NCBI RefSeq assembly: GCF_004402695.1 | Contig: NZ_SOFL01000039.1 | Coordinates: 1-33,845 of the forward strand | Direction: 5' to 3' | DNA length: 33,845 nt | Source: Cryobacterium adonitolivorans | GTDB taxonomy: Bacteria > Actinomycetota > Actinomycetes > Actinomycetales > Microbacteriaceae | In this document: positions 7,016-16,342 of the stretch, in pieces | Numbering within the stretch: the first letter of the stretch is position 1 | Layout of the letters: the number at the start of each line of letters is the position of its first letter | Position numbers and translations under genes: made by a program | The notes under the pieces: model-generated | Databases searched by the model: none | The model's input: only the letters and a program-made list of their open reading frames with translations | Told to the model about the DNA's origin: nothing

Positions 7016-8065
7016 CTACGGTCGCAGCAGCACCTTGATGGCCCGGCGCTCGTCCATCGCGGCGTAGGCCAACGCCACTTCGGACAGCGGCAGCTGCAGG
7101 TCGAAGACCCGGCCGGGGTCGATCTCCCCGGCGAGGACCTCGGGCAGCAGCTCTTCCACGTAGGCGCGCACGGATGCGACTCCGCCGTTCACACCCACGT
7201 TGCGGCCGAACAAGGCCTTGATCGGCAGCTCGGCGCCGCCGTTGGGCACGCCGACGTAGCCGACCATGCCGCCGGGCCGGGTCGAGCGGATCGCCTGGTC
7301 CATCGATTCCTCGGTGCCGACGCACTCGAGCACGCAGTCGGCGCCGACGCCGTCGAACATCTCATGGATGCGGTCGACGCCCGCGTCGCCGCGCTCCTCG
7401 ACGATGTCGGTGGCCCCGAATTCGCGGGCGACGGCCTGCCGGTCGGCATGCCGCGACATGGCGACGATGCGGGAGGCGCCGAGGCGCTTGGCGGCGATGA
7501 TCGCGCAGAGGCCCACGGCCCCGTCGCCGACCACGACGACGGTGCTGCCGGAGGTGACGCCGGCCGAGACGGCGGCGTGGTGGCCGGTGCCCATCACGTC
7601 GGCCAGGGTGAGCAGGCCCGGAATCTGGGCATCCGTGGGCGCCGCGGGGGTGGCGACGAGCGAACCGTCGGCGTGCGGAACCCGCACGCGTTCGCCCTGG
7701 GCTCCGTCGGCGAAGCCGCCGAGCTTGTCGTCGGAGCCCCACCAGCCGCCGTTGAGGCAGGAGGTGCTGACGCCGTTCAGACAGTTGACGCAGGTGTTGT
7801 CGCAGTCGTAGAACGGGGCGATGACGAAATCGCCGACCTTGATGGTGGTGACGTCTGGGCCGATCTCGTCGACGATGCCGACGAACTCATGGCCGATCCG
7901 GTGCGGCTCGTCGATGGGGGTCACGCCGCGGTACGGCCAGAGGTCGGACCCGCAGACGCAGGCCGCCACCACCCGCACGATAGCGTCACCGCCGGTGGAG
8001 AGGACTGGGTCGGGAACTTCATCGAGTCGGACATCCCGCTCGCCGTAAATAACTGTTGCACGCAT
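7016..8065 (-). CDS. Zinc-dependent alcohol dehydrogenase family protein (MDR superfamily)
   Basis: This 349-residue medium-chain dehydrogenase carries the GroES-like domain and a Rossmann domain. The catalytic zinc ligands are Cys38 (CGSD), His59 and Glu60 (GHEF); the structural zinc cysteines are Cys88, Cys92, Cys95 and Cys103, with a C-x3-C-x2-C-x7-C spacing slightly longer than the usual C-x2-C. The cofactor loop VVGDGAVGL lies near residue 175. It would oxidise an alcohol or reduce an aldehyde/ketone with NAD(P). The ATG at 8065 is preceded by a TAGGCT -10-like box exactly 6 nt upstream, which suggests a leaderless transcript. An F420-type reductase gene lies upstream on the same strand across a gap full of inverted repeats. 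The substrate is unknown. Confidence 0.9.
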   Translation of the reverse strand: MRATVIYGERDVRLDEVPDPVLSTGGDAIVRVVAACVCGSDLWPYRGVTPIDEPHRIGHEFVGIVDEIGPDVTTIKVGDFVIAPFYDCDNTCVNCLNGVSTSCLNGGWWGSDDKLGGFADGAQGERVRVPHADGSLVATPAAPTDAQIPGLLTLADVMGTGHHAAVSAGVTSGSTVVVVGDGAVGLCAIIAAKRLGASRIVAMSRHADRQAVAREFGATDIVEERGDAGVDRIHEMFDGVGADCVLECVGTEESMDQAIRSTRPGGMVGYVGVPNGGAELPIKALFGRNVGVNGGVASVRAYVEELLPEVLAGEIDPGRVFDLQLPLSEVALAYAAMDERRAIKVLLRP

Positions 8066-8071
8066 CCGAAA

Positions 8072-8077
8072 AGCCTA
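8072..8077 (-). promoter_or_regulatory. Candidate -10 of a leaderless alcohol dehydrogenase transcript
   Basis: On the minus strand TAGGCT fits TANNNT and ends 6 nt before the ATG. No Shine-Dalgarno sequence is visible. The left arm of the 8089-8147 inverted repeat would cover the -35 region. Confidence 0.5.
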
Positions 8078-8088
8078 ACCCTCAGCCT

Positions 8089-8147
8089 GCGAGCCGTGAG
8101 TTTTGCCCCGAAAAACTCCGAACTCTGGTGCTTAACTCACAGCTCGC
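8089..8147. promoter_or_regulatory. Nested inverted repeats between reductase and alcohol dehydrogenase genes
   Basis: The outer arms at 8089-8102 (GCGAGCCGTGAGTT) and 8134-8147 (AACTCACAGCTCGC) pair over 14 positions with one mismatch; the right arm covers the stop codon of the upstream reductase. Inside lies a second hairpin, GAGTTTT (8098-8104) with AAAACTC (8112-8118), that shares bases with the left outer arm and so is mutually exclusive with it. The arrangement could be a terminator for the upstream gene, an operator of the dehydrogenase promoter or both. Confidence 0.5.
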
Positions 8148-8634
8148 GGGAGGAGGTGGGGGCGGGTTCGAGGACCACGACGGCCGTTTCGGCGGGGCGG
8201 CGGCGGGCGAACCCGTCGAGGTCCTTGTCCACCGACCGCCAGCGGTCCCACAGCCTGGATCGCTCCGCTCCGCTGGCGGCGTGCGCGATGACGTCGCGAG
8301 ACCCGTCGGCGAGTTGGACCCGACAGCCCGGGTGCGCCTGAAGGTTCAGCCACCACGCGGGCTCTGCCTCGCCCCAGCCGTTCATCGCCAGGGTCACCAG
8401 GTTCGGGCCGTCCTCCAGATAGCCCACGATCACTGACCGGTCCTGGCCGCTGCGGCGCCCGGTCGTGGTCAACCGCAGCGCACCCCACCGCTGGGGCCGC
8501 GCGCGCCACAGACCACGACCACCGGTCACCCGGAACAGGGCCCTGTGCACCTTCCAGGCCAGCACGACAAACCAGCGCGGCGGTAGCCGCGGGGTCCGCT
8601 CGGTCGTTCCGTTGCCGCGGCTGGGGGTCGTCAT
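8137..8634 (-). CDS. Deazaflavin (F420)-dependent nitroreductase family protein (DDN/DUF385)
   Basis: This 165-residue protein matches the small split-barrel DDN family typical of actinobacteria. It shows LRLTTTGRRSGQDRSVIVGYLEDG (barrel strand and cofactor loop), then MNGWGEAEPAWWLNLQAHPG and the VQLADGSRDVIAHAA segment. Family members bind F420 or a related cofactor and reduce quinones or nitro compounds; some lack proven cofactor use. The N-terminal 30 residues contain a hydrophobic WFVVLAWKV stretch that may attach to the membrane. The ATG at 8634 follows a weak GAAG. It is divergent from the patB-like gene across 211 nt and lies upstream of the alcohol dehydrogenase. No F420 biosynthesis gene lies in the window. 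Confidence 0.82.
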   Translation of the reverse strand: MTTPSRGNGTTERTPRLPPRWFVVLAWKVHRALFRVTGGRGLWRARPQRWGALRLTTTGRRSGQDRSVIVGYLEDGPNLVTLAMNGWGEAEPAWWLNLQAHPGCRVQLADGSRDVIAHAASGAERSRLWDRWRSVDKDLDGFARRRPAETAVVVLEPAPTSSREL

Positions 8635-8799
8635 GGCGATCGCTTCCTCTCGCTCGGTCAGAACCGGATCTGTTCAGCGCGACTGTACAACCGTTCCGCT
8701 CGCACGCCGACGCTGGCCTCTCCCCCGGCCGCTTCCCCGGGCGCTTCCGAAAAAAGTCGCCGTGCGTCATCCGGGTTCCCTCAGCCCCCGCTCCATTAC

Positions 8800-8805
8800 T
8801 AGGGT
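8800..8805 (+). promoter_or_regulatory. Candidate -10 box of the patB-metY operon
   Basis: TAGGGT, within the decamer CTAGGGTCGA, lies 40 nt before the ATG at 8846. The same decamer precedes the usp gene near base 609. No clear -35 is visible. Confidence 0.35.
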
Positions 8806-8845
8806 CGACAAGCATCCAGTGCCTGCCAGACCCGAAAGTACCCCG

Positions 8846-10021
8846 ATGACGCCATCACGTTTCGACGAGATCACTCGCAACGAGCTCAGCCGCGCGAGCA
8901 GCCGCAAGTGGAGCCTGCACCCTGGCACCATCGGCGCGTGGGTGGCCGAGATGGACTTCGGCACGGCGCCAGCGGTATCCGCCGCCCTGCACCGTGCCGT
9001 CGCCGCCGGTGAACTGGGCTATGTCGCCCCCACCACCACGCGGATGATGGCCGAGGCGACCGCAGACTGGCTCCTGAACGATTCCGGCTGGGTCGTGCCA
9101 CCGGAGAACATCCACCCGGTGTCCGACGTCATGTCGGCCTTCGACGTCACCGTGCGCCGGTTCTCGCCGGCCGAAAGCGGGGTCATCATCCCCACCCCGT
9201 CGTACATGCCGTTCCTGAGCTTCACTCCCACCCTGGGGCGGAAAATCTTCGAGGTCCCCGGCCACACCGTTGACGGACGATGGAGTCACGACCTGGCCGC
9301 GATCGATGCGGCCTTCCACGCCGGCGCCCGCACCCTCGTGCTCTGCAACCCGCACAATCCCACCGGCGTGGCCCTGACCCTGGCCGAACTGGAGGCCATC
9401 GCCGAGGTCGTCGAGCGGCACAACGGCCGGGTCTTCGCCGACGAGATCCATGCGCCGCTGCGCTACGGCGGCACCCGGCACATCCCGTACGCGTCGATCT
9501 CCCGCGAAACGGCCCGGCACACCATCACGGCCACCTCGGCCTCCAAAGCCTGGAACTTGCCCGGACTCAAGACCGCGCAGTTCATCACTTCCAACCCGGC
9601 CGACGAAGAGGTCTACCAGGTCTACGGATTCAGCGTCGTGCACGGAGCGTCCACCCCGGGGGTCATCGCCGCCACCGCCGCATACGCCGACGGCCGCGAG
9701 TGGCTGGCCGAGGTGATCGACTACCTCGACGGCAACCGCACGGCCCTGCGGGACCTGCTCGCCGAGCATCTGCCTGAGGTGCGGTACTCGATGCCGGACG
9801 CCACCTACATCGCCTGGCTGGACTGTTCGGCGCTGGGCATCGAGGGGTCCATCGCCGATTTCTTCCGCACCGAGGCCGGTGTGACGCTCACCGACGGGGC
9901 CCTGTGCGGCACCGGGTACGCCAACCACGCCCGCCTGATCTTCGCCATGCCCCGACCCATCCTCGAACAGGCCGTGCGGCAGATGGCCGCCGCCGTGCAC
10001 CGACTGAAAGTGACACTGTGA
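8846..10021 (+). CDS. PatB/MalY-type aminotransferase-fold C-S lyase (cystathionine beta-lyase-like)
   Basis: This 391-residue fold-type I PLP enzyme resembles PatB/MalY, which cleave cystathionine or cysteine conjugates to a thiol, pyruvate and ammonia. Supporting motifs are WVAEMDFG near the N-terminus (typical of the MalY/PatB group), the CNPHNPTG cofactor motif, FADEIHAPL with the pyridine-binding Asp, and Lys234 in SASKAWNLPG. The start is the ATG at 8846; the frame is open much farther upstream, but that part overlaps the antisense reductase gene and has no family signal. The stop overlaps the GTG of the MetY-like gene by 4 nt (GTGA), so both are made from one message and probably act on sulfur amino acids together. 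Confidence 0.88.
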   Translation: MTPSRFDEITRNELSRASSRKWSLHPGTIGAWVAEMDFGTAPAVSAALHRAVAAGELGYVAPTTTRMMAEATADWLLNDSGWVVPPENIHPVSDVMSAFDVTVRRFSPAESGVIIPTPSYMPFLSFTPTLGRKIFEVPGHTVDGRWSHDLAAIDAAFHAGARTLVLCNPHNPTGVALTLAELEAIAEVVERHNGRVFADEIHAPLRYGGTRHIPYASISRETARHTITATSASKAWNLPGLKTAQFITSNPADEEVYQVYGFSVVHGASTPGVIAATAAYADGREWLAEVIDYLDGNRTALRDLLAEHLPEVRYSMPDATYIAWLDCSALGIEGSIADFFRTEAGVTLTDGALCGTGYANHARLIFAMPRPILEQAVRQMAAAVHRLKVTL

Positions 10022-11337
10022 CCCTCGACGCCGCCTCAGACTGTATGTCCCAGCCCGAGTACGACTGGGAGGGCTACGCCTTCGACACCCGCCAGGTGCA
10101 CGCCGGCGAGTACGACGACCTCACCAGCGGCGCCCGCATTTCTCCCATCAACATGACCGCGGGCTTCCGGTTCGACTCATTCACGGATGCCAAGGCCCGC
10201 TTCGCCGGCGAGGCCGACGGTCTCATCTACTCCCGGCAGCGCAACCCGTCCGGCGGTGTGGCGGAGCGGCGGATCGCCTCGCTCGAGGGCGGCACCGAGG
10301 CCATTGTCGTGGCTTCCGGCCAGGCCGCGATCACCGCCGCGCTGCTGTCGATTGCGCAGTCCGGCGACCACATCGTCTCCACGGCGAGCATCTACAGCGG
10401 CACCCGCATCCTCTTCGGGCGCAGCTTCGCCCGGTTCGGGGTCACGGTCGACTACGTCTGGGACGAATTCGACGACGAAGAATGGGACCGCGTCATCCGG
10501 CCGAACACCACGGCCATCTTCAGCGAGACCATCCCCAACCCCAAGAACGACATCGTCGACATCGGCCGGGTCGCCGCGGTCGCGAAACGGCACGGCATCC
10601 CGTTCGTCGTCGACAACACGATCGCGTCGCCGTTCCTGATCCGGCCGTTCGAGCACGGCGCCGACATCGTCGTGCACTCGTCGACCAAGTTCCTCAGCGG
10701 ACACGGCGCGGCGATCTCCGGCACCATCGTCGACGGCGGCAGCTTCGACTGGGCCGCCGCCGACCGGTCGTACCCGCTGATCACGCAGTCCGCGGCGGGC
10801 CTGCCGTCCATCGCCGAGAAGTTCGGTCGCACGGCCTACGCGCGGGCGACGCGCGAGGCCGTCGTCAACGACATCGGCCCGGCGCTGAGCCCGTTCAACT
10901 CATTCCTGCTGCACCAGGGCATCGAGACGCTGTCGCTGCGGATGGAAAGACACCTGTCGAACTCGCTGGCCATCGCGGCCTGGCTGGCCGAGCATCCGGG
11001 CGTCGAGAGCGTCGACTATGCAGGCCTGCCGGGCAATCCGGCCTACGGCCTCGCCCAGCGGCTCTATGGCGGCCGGAGCGGCTCGGTGTTCTCCTTCACC
11101 GTGCGCGGCGGCGAGGCCGGGGCGGGGCGGTTCCTCGATCGTCTGCGGGTGATCAGCCACATGACCAACATCGGCGACACCCGGTCGATGGCGTTGCACC
11201 CCGCCACGTCGACCCACGCCTCGTTCAGCCAGGAGTTGCGCGACCGCCTGGGCATCGCCCCCGGCCTCATCCGCCTCTCCGTCGGAATCGAGGACGTGAC
11301 TGACCTCATCGCCGACCTGGACCACGCGCTCAGCTGA
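10018..11337 (+). CDS. O-acetylhomoserine sulfhydrylase-like enzyme (Cys/Met metabolism PLP family)
   Basis: This 439-residue protein belongs to the cystathionine gamma-synthase/MetY family. Its length (about 430) and the N-terminal DTRQVHAG with INMTAGFRF point to the MetY branch, which makes homocysteine from O-acetylhomoserine and sulfide. Other marks are YSRQRNPSGG, ASGQAAI, VVDNTIASP and the PLP lysine Lys224 in SSTKFLSGHG. I chose the GTG at 10018 because it overlaps the upstream stop; an ATG at 10045 would give 430 residues and is a real alternative. Together with the preceding C-S lyase it suggests interconversion of cysteine, homocysteine and methionine. The last 8 nt overlap the convergent histidine kinase gene. 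Confidence 0.87.
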   Translation: MTLDAASDCMSQPEYDWEGYAFDTRQVHAGEYDDLTSGARISPINMTAGFRFDSFTDAKARFAGEADGLIYSRQRNPSGGVAERRIASLEGGTEAIVVASGQAAITAALLSIAQSGDHIVSTASIYSGTRILFGRSFARFGVTVDYVWDEFDDEEWDRVIRPNTTAIFSETIPNPKNDIVDIGRVAAVAKRHGIPFVVDNTIASPFLIRPFEHGADIVVHSSTKFLSGHGAAISGTIVDGGSFDWAAADRSYPLITQSAAGLPSIAEKFGRTAYARATREAVVNDIGPALSPFNSFLLHQGIETLSLRMERHLSNSLAIAAWLAEHPGVESVDYAGLPGNPAYGLAQRLYGGRSGSVFSFTVRGGEAGAGRFLDRLRVISHMTNIGDTRSMALHPATSTHASFSQELRDRLGIAPGLIRLSVGIEDVTDLIADLDHALS

Positions 11338-12958
11338 CGAGCGGTATCCGCACCGTGAATGTGGTGCCCTCGCCCAGCACGCTGGAGACCTCCACGGTGC
11401 CCTGGTGGGCGTGCACGACCGCCCGGACGATCGCCAGGCCCAGCCCCATGCCGGGGATGGCCAGTTCGGTGGAGCTGCGGGCGCGGAAGAACCTGTCGAA
11501 CACCTGGCGCTGATCCTCGGCGCTGAGCCCGATGCCGTCGTCGGAGACCCGCAGCACCGCAGCCGTGTCGTCGTGGTCGACGCTGAGCGTGACCGAACCC
11601 TGCGGCCGGGAGAACTTGATGGCGTTGGTGAGCAGATTGTCGATGACATGCTCGATGGCCACCGGGTCGACCCGCGCGAGCACCACGGCCTCGTCACGGG
11701 CGCTGATGGTGACGCCGGCGCTCTGCGCCCGCGGTCGGGCGGTGTCCAGGCTCGAGCGCAGAATTCGGCCGAGGTCGGAGTCGACCCGGTGAAGCAGCGG
11801 CTGGCCATCGGTGGCACTGAGCAGTTGCGCGATCACCGAGAGCAGACGTTCGGCGTTACGCTCGATCACGCTGACCTCCATGGTGATGCCCAGTTCCTCG
11901 GCGTCGATCAGGCCCAGGTAGCCGATGATCGAGGTGAGCGGGGTGCGCAGCTCGTGCGACACCGTGGCGAGAAAGTCGTCGCGCACGGCTATGGCCTCCA
12001 CCAGCGGGGTGACGTCGGTGGCCACCACAACCGTGCCCAGCGGATATCCGGATTCGCGTTCGACCACCCCGGAGGACGCGATAATGGCGCTCTGGTCGTC
12101 GTCACCGCCGACCCAGTACACCCGCCCGGCGACGAGGTCTCCGCGCATGGCCCTGGCGGCGATCTGATCGTCGAGGGCGACCAGGGTGGTGCGGTCCTCG
12201 TCGAAGACCAGGGAGGCATCCCGGCCGTAGGATCCGGTGGCCGAGTCGGTGCGCACGGCGAGGGCGCGGGCGGCGGCGTTGCTCAGTATCACCTCGCCCT
12301 GTGGGTTGTAGAGCTCGATGCCGGCGTCCACGGTCTCCATCACGGCTTCGAAGGTGGCTTGCCGGTCCGTTGCCTCGAGCAGGGCGGTGCGCAGCGCGCC
12401 GGACACGGCCACCAGTTCGCGCTGTTGGGCCCGGAGGGCGTTGGCGGCGATGCGGGCGGTGATGGCGATGAACGCGGTGATGGTGGGCAGGAGCAGCACC
12501 GATCCCCACCCGACGGCGTCGGTGGGCCAGCGGCCGGCCAGCACCAGGGGAAACCCACTCACGAACACCGCCCCGACCAGCGCGAGGCCGAGCGCCCACC
12601 ACGCGAAGCCGTAGGCCAGCCACAGCACGGGCAACACGATGAGCATCCCCACGGCCGGGAAGATCTCCCGCACCCCGTCACGGAGGAGCGCGACCACCAC
12701 GACGTCGAGCAGCGGAACGATGACCAACCACTGGTGCCCGAACCACGGCCAGGGCACGAGCAGGCCCGCCAGGGTGGCGATGACAACCAGGCCCAACCCC
12801 ACCTGGAAGCCGGTCTCGAGGAGGGCCTCCGGCGCCCCGGCCAGCACGAAGCCCAGGAGCACCGCCACACCCGCCAGGAACGGCACCTGGGTCAACGGGA
12901 ACTCGCGGATACTCGGTGGCCGAACCGTCGGCACGGGCAGACCCGGCAGCTGCGTCAC
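11330..12958 (-). CDS. Membrane sensor histidine kinase with PAS domain (orphan)
   Basis: This 542-residue kinase has about six membrane segments between residues 25 and 170, a linker helix, a PAS-like domain (about 200-320), a HisKA domain with His335 in TVSHELRTPLTSIIGY, and an ATPase domain with N box HVIDNLLTNAIKFS, G1 box DDGIGLS and G2 box GMGLGLAIV. It should autophosphorylate and pass phosphate to a response regulator, but no regulator gene lies nearby, so it is an orphan. The start is GTG at 12958 with GAGGAT 6 nt upstream, a hexamer that may be read either as Shine-Dalgarno or as a -10 of the NANNNT type. A hairpin covers this element. The gene converges on metY with an 8-nt overlap. 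Confidence 0.88.
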   Translation of the reverse strand: MTQLPGLPVPTVRPPSIREFPLTQVPFLAGVAVLLGFVLAGAPEALLETGFQVGLGLVVIATLAGLLVPWPWFGHQWLVIVPLLDVVVVALLRDGVREIFPAVGMLIVLPVLWLAYGFAWWALGLALVGAVFVSGFPLVLAGRWPTDAVGWGSVLLLPTITAFIAITARIAANALRAQQRELVAVSGALRTALLEATDRQATFEAVMETVDAGIELYNPQGEVILSNAAARALAVRTDSATGSYGRDASLVFDEDRTTLVALDDQIAARAMRGDLVAGRVYWVGGDDDQSAIIASSGVVERESGYPLGTVVVATDVTPLVEAIAVRDDFLATVSHELRTPLTSIIGYLGLIDAEELGITMEVSVIERNAERLLSVIAQLLSATDGQPLLHRVDSDLGRILRSSLDTARPRAQSAGVTISARDEAVVLARVDPVAIEHVIDNLLTNAIKFSRPQGSVTLSVDHDDTAAVLRVSDDGIGLSAEDQRQVFDRFFRARSSTELAIPGMGLGLAIVRAVVHAHQGTVEVSSVLGEGTTFTVRIPLVS

Positions 12959-12966
12959 TCGACGAT

Positions 12967-12983
12967 CCTCACGTTCAGTGAGG
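12967..12983 (-). promoter_or_regulatory. Hairpin masking the histidine kinase ribosome-binding site
   Basis: CCTCAC (12967-12972) and GTGAGG (12978-12983) are perfect arms around a 5-nt loop. On the minus strand the 3' arm reads GTGAGG and contains the GAGG of the Shine-Dalgarno-like GAGGAT in front of the GTG start, so folding would hide it. It only matters if the message has a leader. Confidence 0.4.
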
Positions 12984-12985
12984 CG

Positions 12986-13015
12986 TCACAGGCTCAATTG
13001 CCAGCCCTCCTGTGA
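12986..13015. terminator. Stem-loop between clpB and the histidine kinase gene
   Basis: TCACAGG (12986-12992) and CCTGTGA (13009-13015) are perfect 7-nt arms; the 16-nt interior starts with CTCAATTG. It lies about 55 nt after the clpB stop on the same strand and could terminate clpB messages or act as an operator for the kinase. No T-run is present. Confidence 0.4.
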
Positions 13016-13070
13016 ATTCAAGCAGGTCCGCAGCACATTGTCCCCATTACGGGAGTAAACCTGCGCGTGT

Positions 13071-15233
<2,163 letters not shown>

Positions 15234-15253
15234 CAAAACATCCTTCGCAAATA

Positions 15254-15274
15254 CTTGAGTGGACTCGACTCAAG
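15254..15274 (-). promoter_or_regulatory. HAIR operator (HspR binding site) in front of clpB
   Basis: CTTGAGT (15254-15260), seven bases, ACTCAAG (15268-15274) matches the established HAIR consensus CTTGAGT-N7-ACTCAAG perfectly. HspR, usually encoded with dnaK, represses heat-shock genes through this site. It lies 20 nt before the clpB ATG and should overlap the promoter. No hspR gene is in the window, so the site is served in trans. Confidence 0.93.
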
Positions 15275-15336
15275 TTTAGACGGCGGGCGGCGGATGCGCT
15301 ACCGCAGCGGCCTGGGGGTGCACAGCAGCCGGAGGG

Positions 15337-16251
15337 TCATCGGGCGATCAGCTCGTCGGTAGTGAGGTCGGGCAGCGTCACGGTGACCTGCGTGCCCCAC
15401 GGGTCGGTGACAGTGACGGAACGGCCATCGCCGGCGAACGGAATCGACCGGGCGGTGAGCCGCGCGGTGAGGGAGTGCAGGTCTGCGACGGCGGGCACGG
15501 TCACGGACACGTCGCCGAGGCCGAGGCCCGCCGCGCGGGGGCCTGAGCCACGGCTGTTCCAGGTGTTCATGGCGATGTGGTGGTGGTAGCCGCCGGCGGA
15601 GGCGAACAGTGCGCCCGGGTAGCGGGCCTGGGTGGCTTCGAAGCCGAGCGCGTCGACGTAGAACGCCCGCGCCGTCTGGATGTCGCCGACCTGCAGGTGC
15701 ACATGCCCGACCGCGCCGGCCACCGAGGGGCCGGCATCCAGGATCGCCTGGTCGAGGTGACCCCGCAGGTAGGCGTTGGGGTCGAGGTACTCGGTGGCCA
15801 TCCGGATTTGTTCACCGTCGTGAATCCATGTGCTGCGGTCCCGGTCGGTGTACAGCTCGACGCCGTTGCCCTCCGGGTCGGTGAAGTAGAACGCCTCGCT
15901 CACAAGGTGGTCGCTGGATCCGATGAAGCGGCTGCGTGGGTCCTGCGCGGCACGGTAGACCGTCGCCGCGAGGCTGCCGGGCGTCTCGAAGAGGAACGCG
16001 GTGTGGAACAGGCCGGCCTGGCGCGGGTCGACGCCGGGCAGGTTTGGGGTGTGAATGAGCCGCACCAGGGGGGCCGTGCCCCGGCCGAGTACCCGGTGCA
16101 CCTCGCGGGCGCGACTGCGCTCCTCGAGGGGTTCCATCGCGAACGCTCGCGAGTAGTAGTCCGACATGGTCTCGAGGTCGCCGACCCGCAGGGTCACCGC
16201 GCCCATCGACGTGTCGGCGTTGAGGATCCGCTCGCTTGCTGTGTCGCTCAT
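15337..16251 (-). CDS. Two-domain VOC family protein (catechol 2,3-dioxygenase-like, CatE type)
   Basis: This 304-residue protein has two vicinal-oxygen-chelate modules: the first starts at GAVTLRVGDLETMSDYY and ends with FTDPEGNGVELYTD, the second starts at GHVHLQVGDIQTARAFY and runs to TDPWGTQVTVTL. Potential metal ligands are the His in FHTAFLF, the Glu in GVELY, the His in GHVHLQV and the His cluster in GGYHHHIAMNTW. The layout matches CatE/YfiE-like proteins, often annotated as extradiol dioxygenases, with few members tested. A GGGAG precedes the ATG. The promoter carries a perfect TTGTAGCTACAA palindrome next to a TATGGT box, suggesting repression by an unlinked regulator. It lies downstream of the flavin monooxygenase gene but with its own promoter. 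Confidence 0.85.
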   Translation of the reverse strand: MSDTASERILNADTSMGAVTLRVGDLETMSDYYSRAFAMEPLEERSRAREVHRVLGRGTAPLVRLIHTPNLPGVDPRQAGLFHTAFLFETPGSLAATVYRAAQDPRSRFIGSSDHLVSEAFYFTDPEGNGVELYTDRDRSTWIHDGEQIRMATEYLDPNAYLRGHLDQAILDAGPSVAGAVGHVHLQVGDIQTARAFYVDALGFEATQARYPGALFASAGGYHHHIAMNTWNSRGSGPRAAGLGLGDVSVTVPAVADLHSLTARLTARSIPFAGDGRSVTVTDPWGTQVTVTLPDLTTDELIAR

Positions 16252-16280
16252 GGCTGGCTCCCGGTGTCGCTACGACTTGC

Positions 16281-16292
16281 TTGTAGCTACAA
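16281..16292 (-). promoter_or_regulatory. Perfect operator-like palindrome at the VOC gene promoter
   Basis: TTGTAGCTACAA is a perfect 12-bp palindrome. It overlaps by one base the TATGGT hexamer (16292-16297, minus strand) and covers the expected transcription start. The form is like MarR-type operators, which often control VOC dioxygenase genes, but no regulator gene lies nearby. Confidence 0.55.
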
Positions 16293-16297
16293 CCATA
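16292..16297 (-). promoter_or_regulatory. Candidate -10 box of the VOC gene
   Basis: On the minus strand TATGGT fits TANNNT, about 40 nt upstream of the ATG at 16251 and directly abutting the TTGTAGCTACAA palindrome. No convincing -35 is visible. Confidence 0.45.
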
Positions 16298-16304
16298 CAG
16301 CACG

Positions 16305-16325
16305 ACGGTGGCGAGTTACCGCCGT
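16305..16325 (-). terminator. Stem-loop after the flavin monooxygenase gene
   Basis: ACGGTGG (16305-16311) and CCGCCGT (16319-16325) pair over seven positions including one wobble, with a 7-nt loop, 17 nt after the monooxygenase stop. It would separate this gene from the VOC gene downstream. There is no T-run. Confidence 0.42.
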
Positions 16326-16342
16326 GCGGACCAACTCGGTGA

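Noticed and set aside
8465..8845. In-frame upstream extension of the patB-like gene
   Set aside because: It overlaps the divergent reductase gene and has no lyase-family signal; homology begins at the ATG 8846.
11405..13015. 536-codon open frame on the plus strand across the histidine kinase gene
   Set aside because: It is antisense to a clear kinase with all catalytic boxes; its product is low-complexity His/Gly/Asp/Gln-rich sequence as expected from the opposite strand of GC-rich coding DNA.
16305..16325. Monooxygenase and VOC genes as one operon
   Set aside because: A stem-loop, a -10 box and an operator-like palindrome lie in the 91-nt gap, favouring separate transcription.
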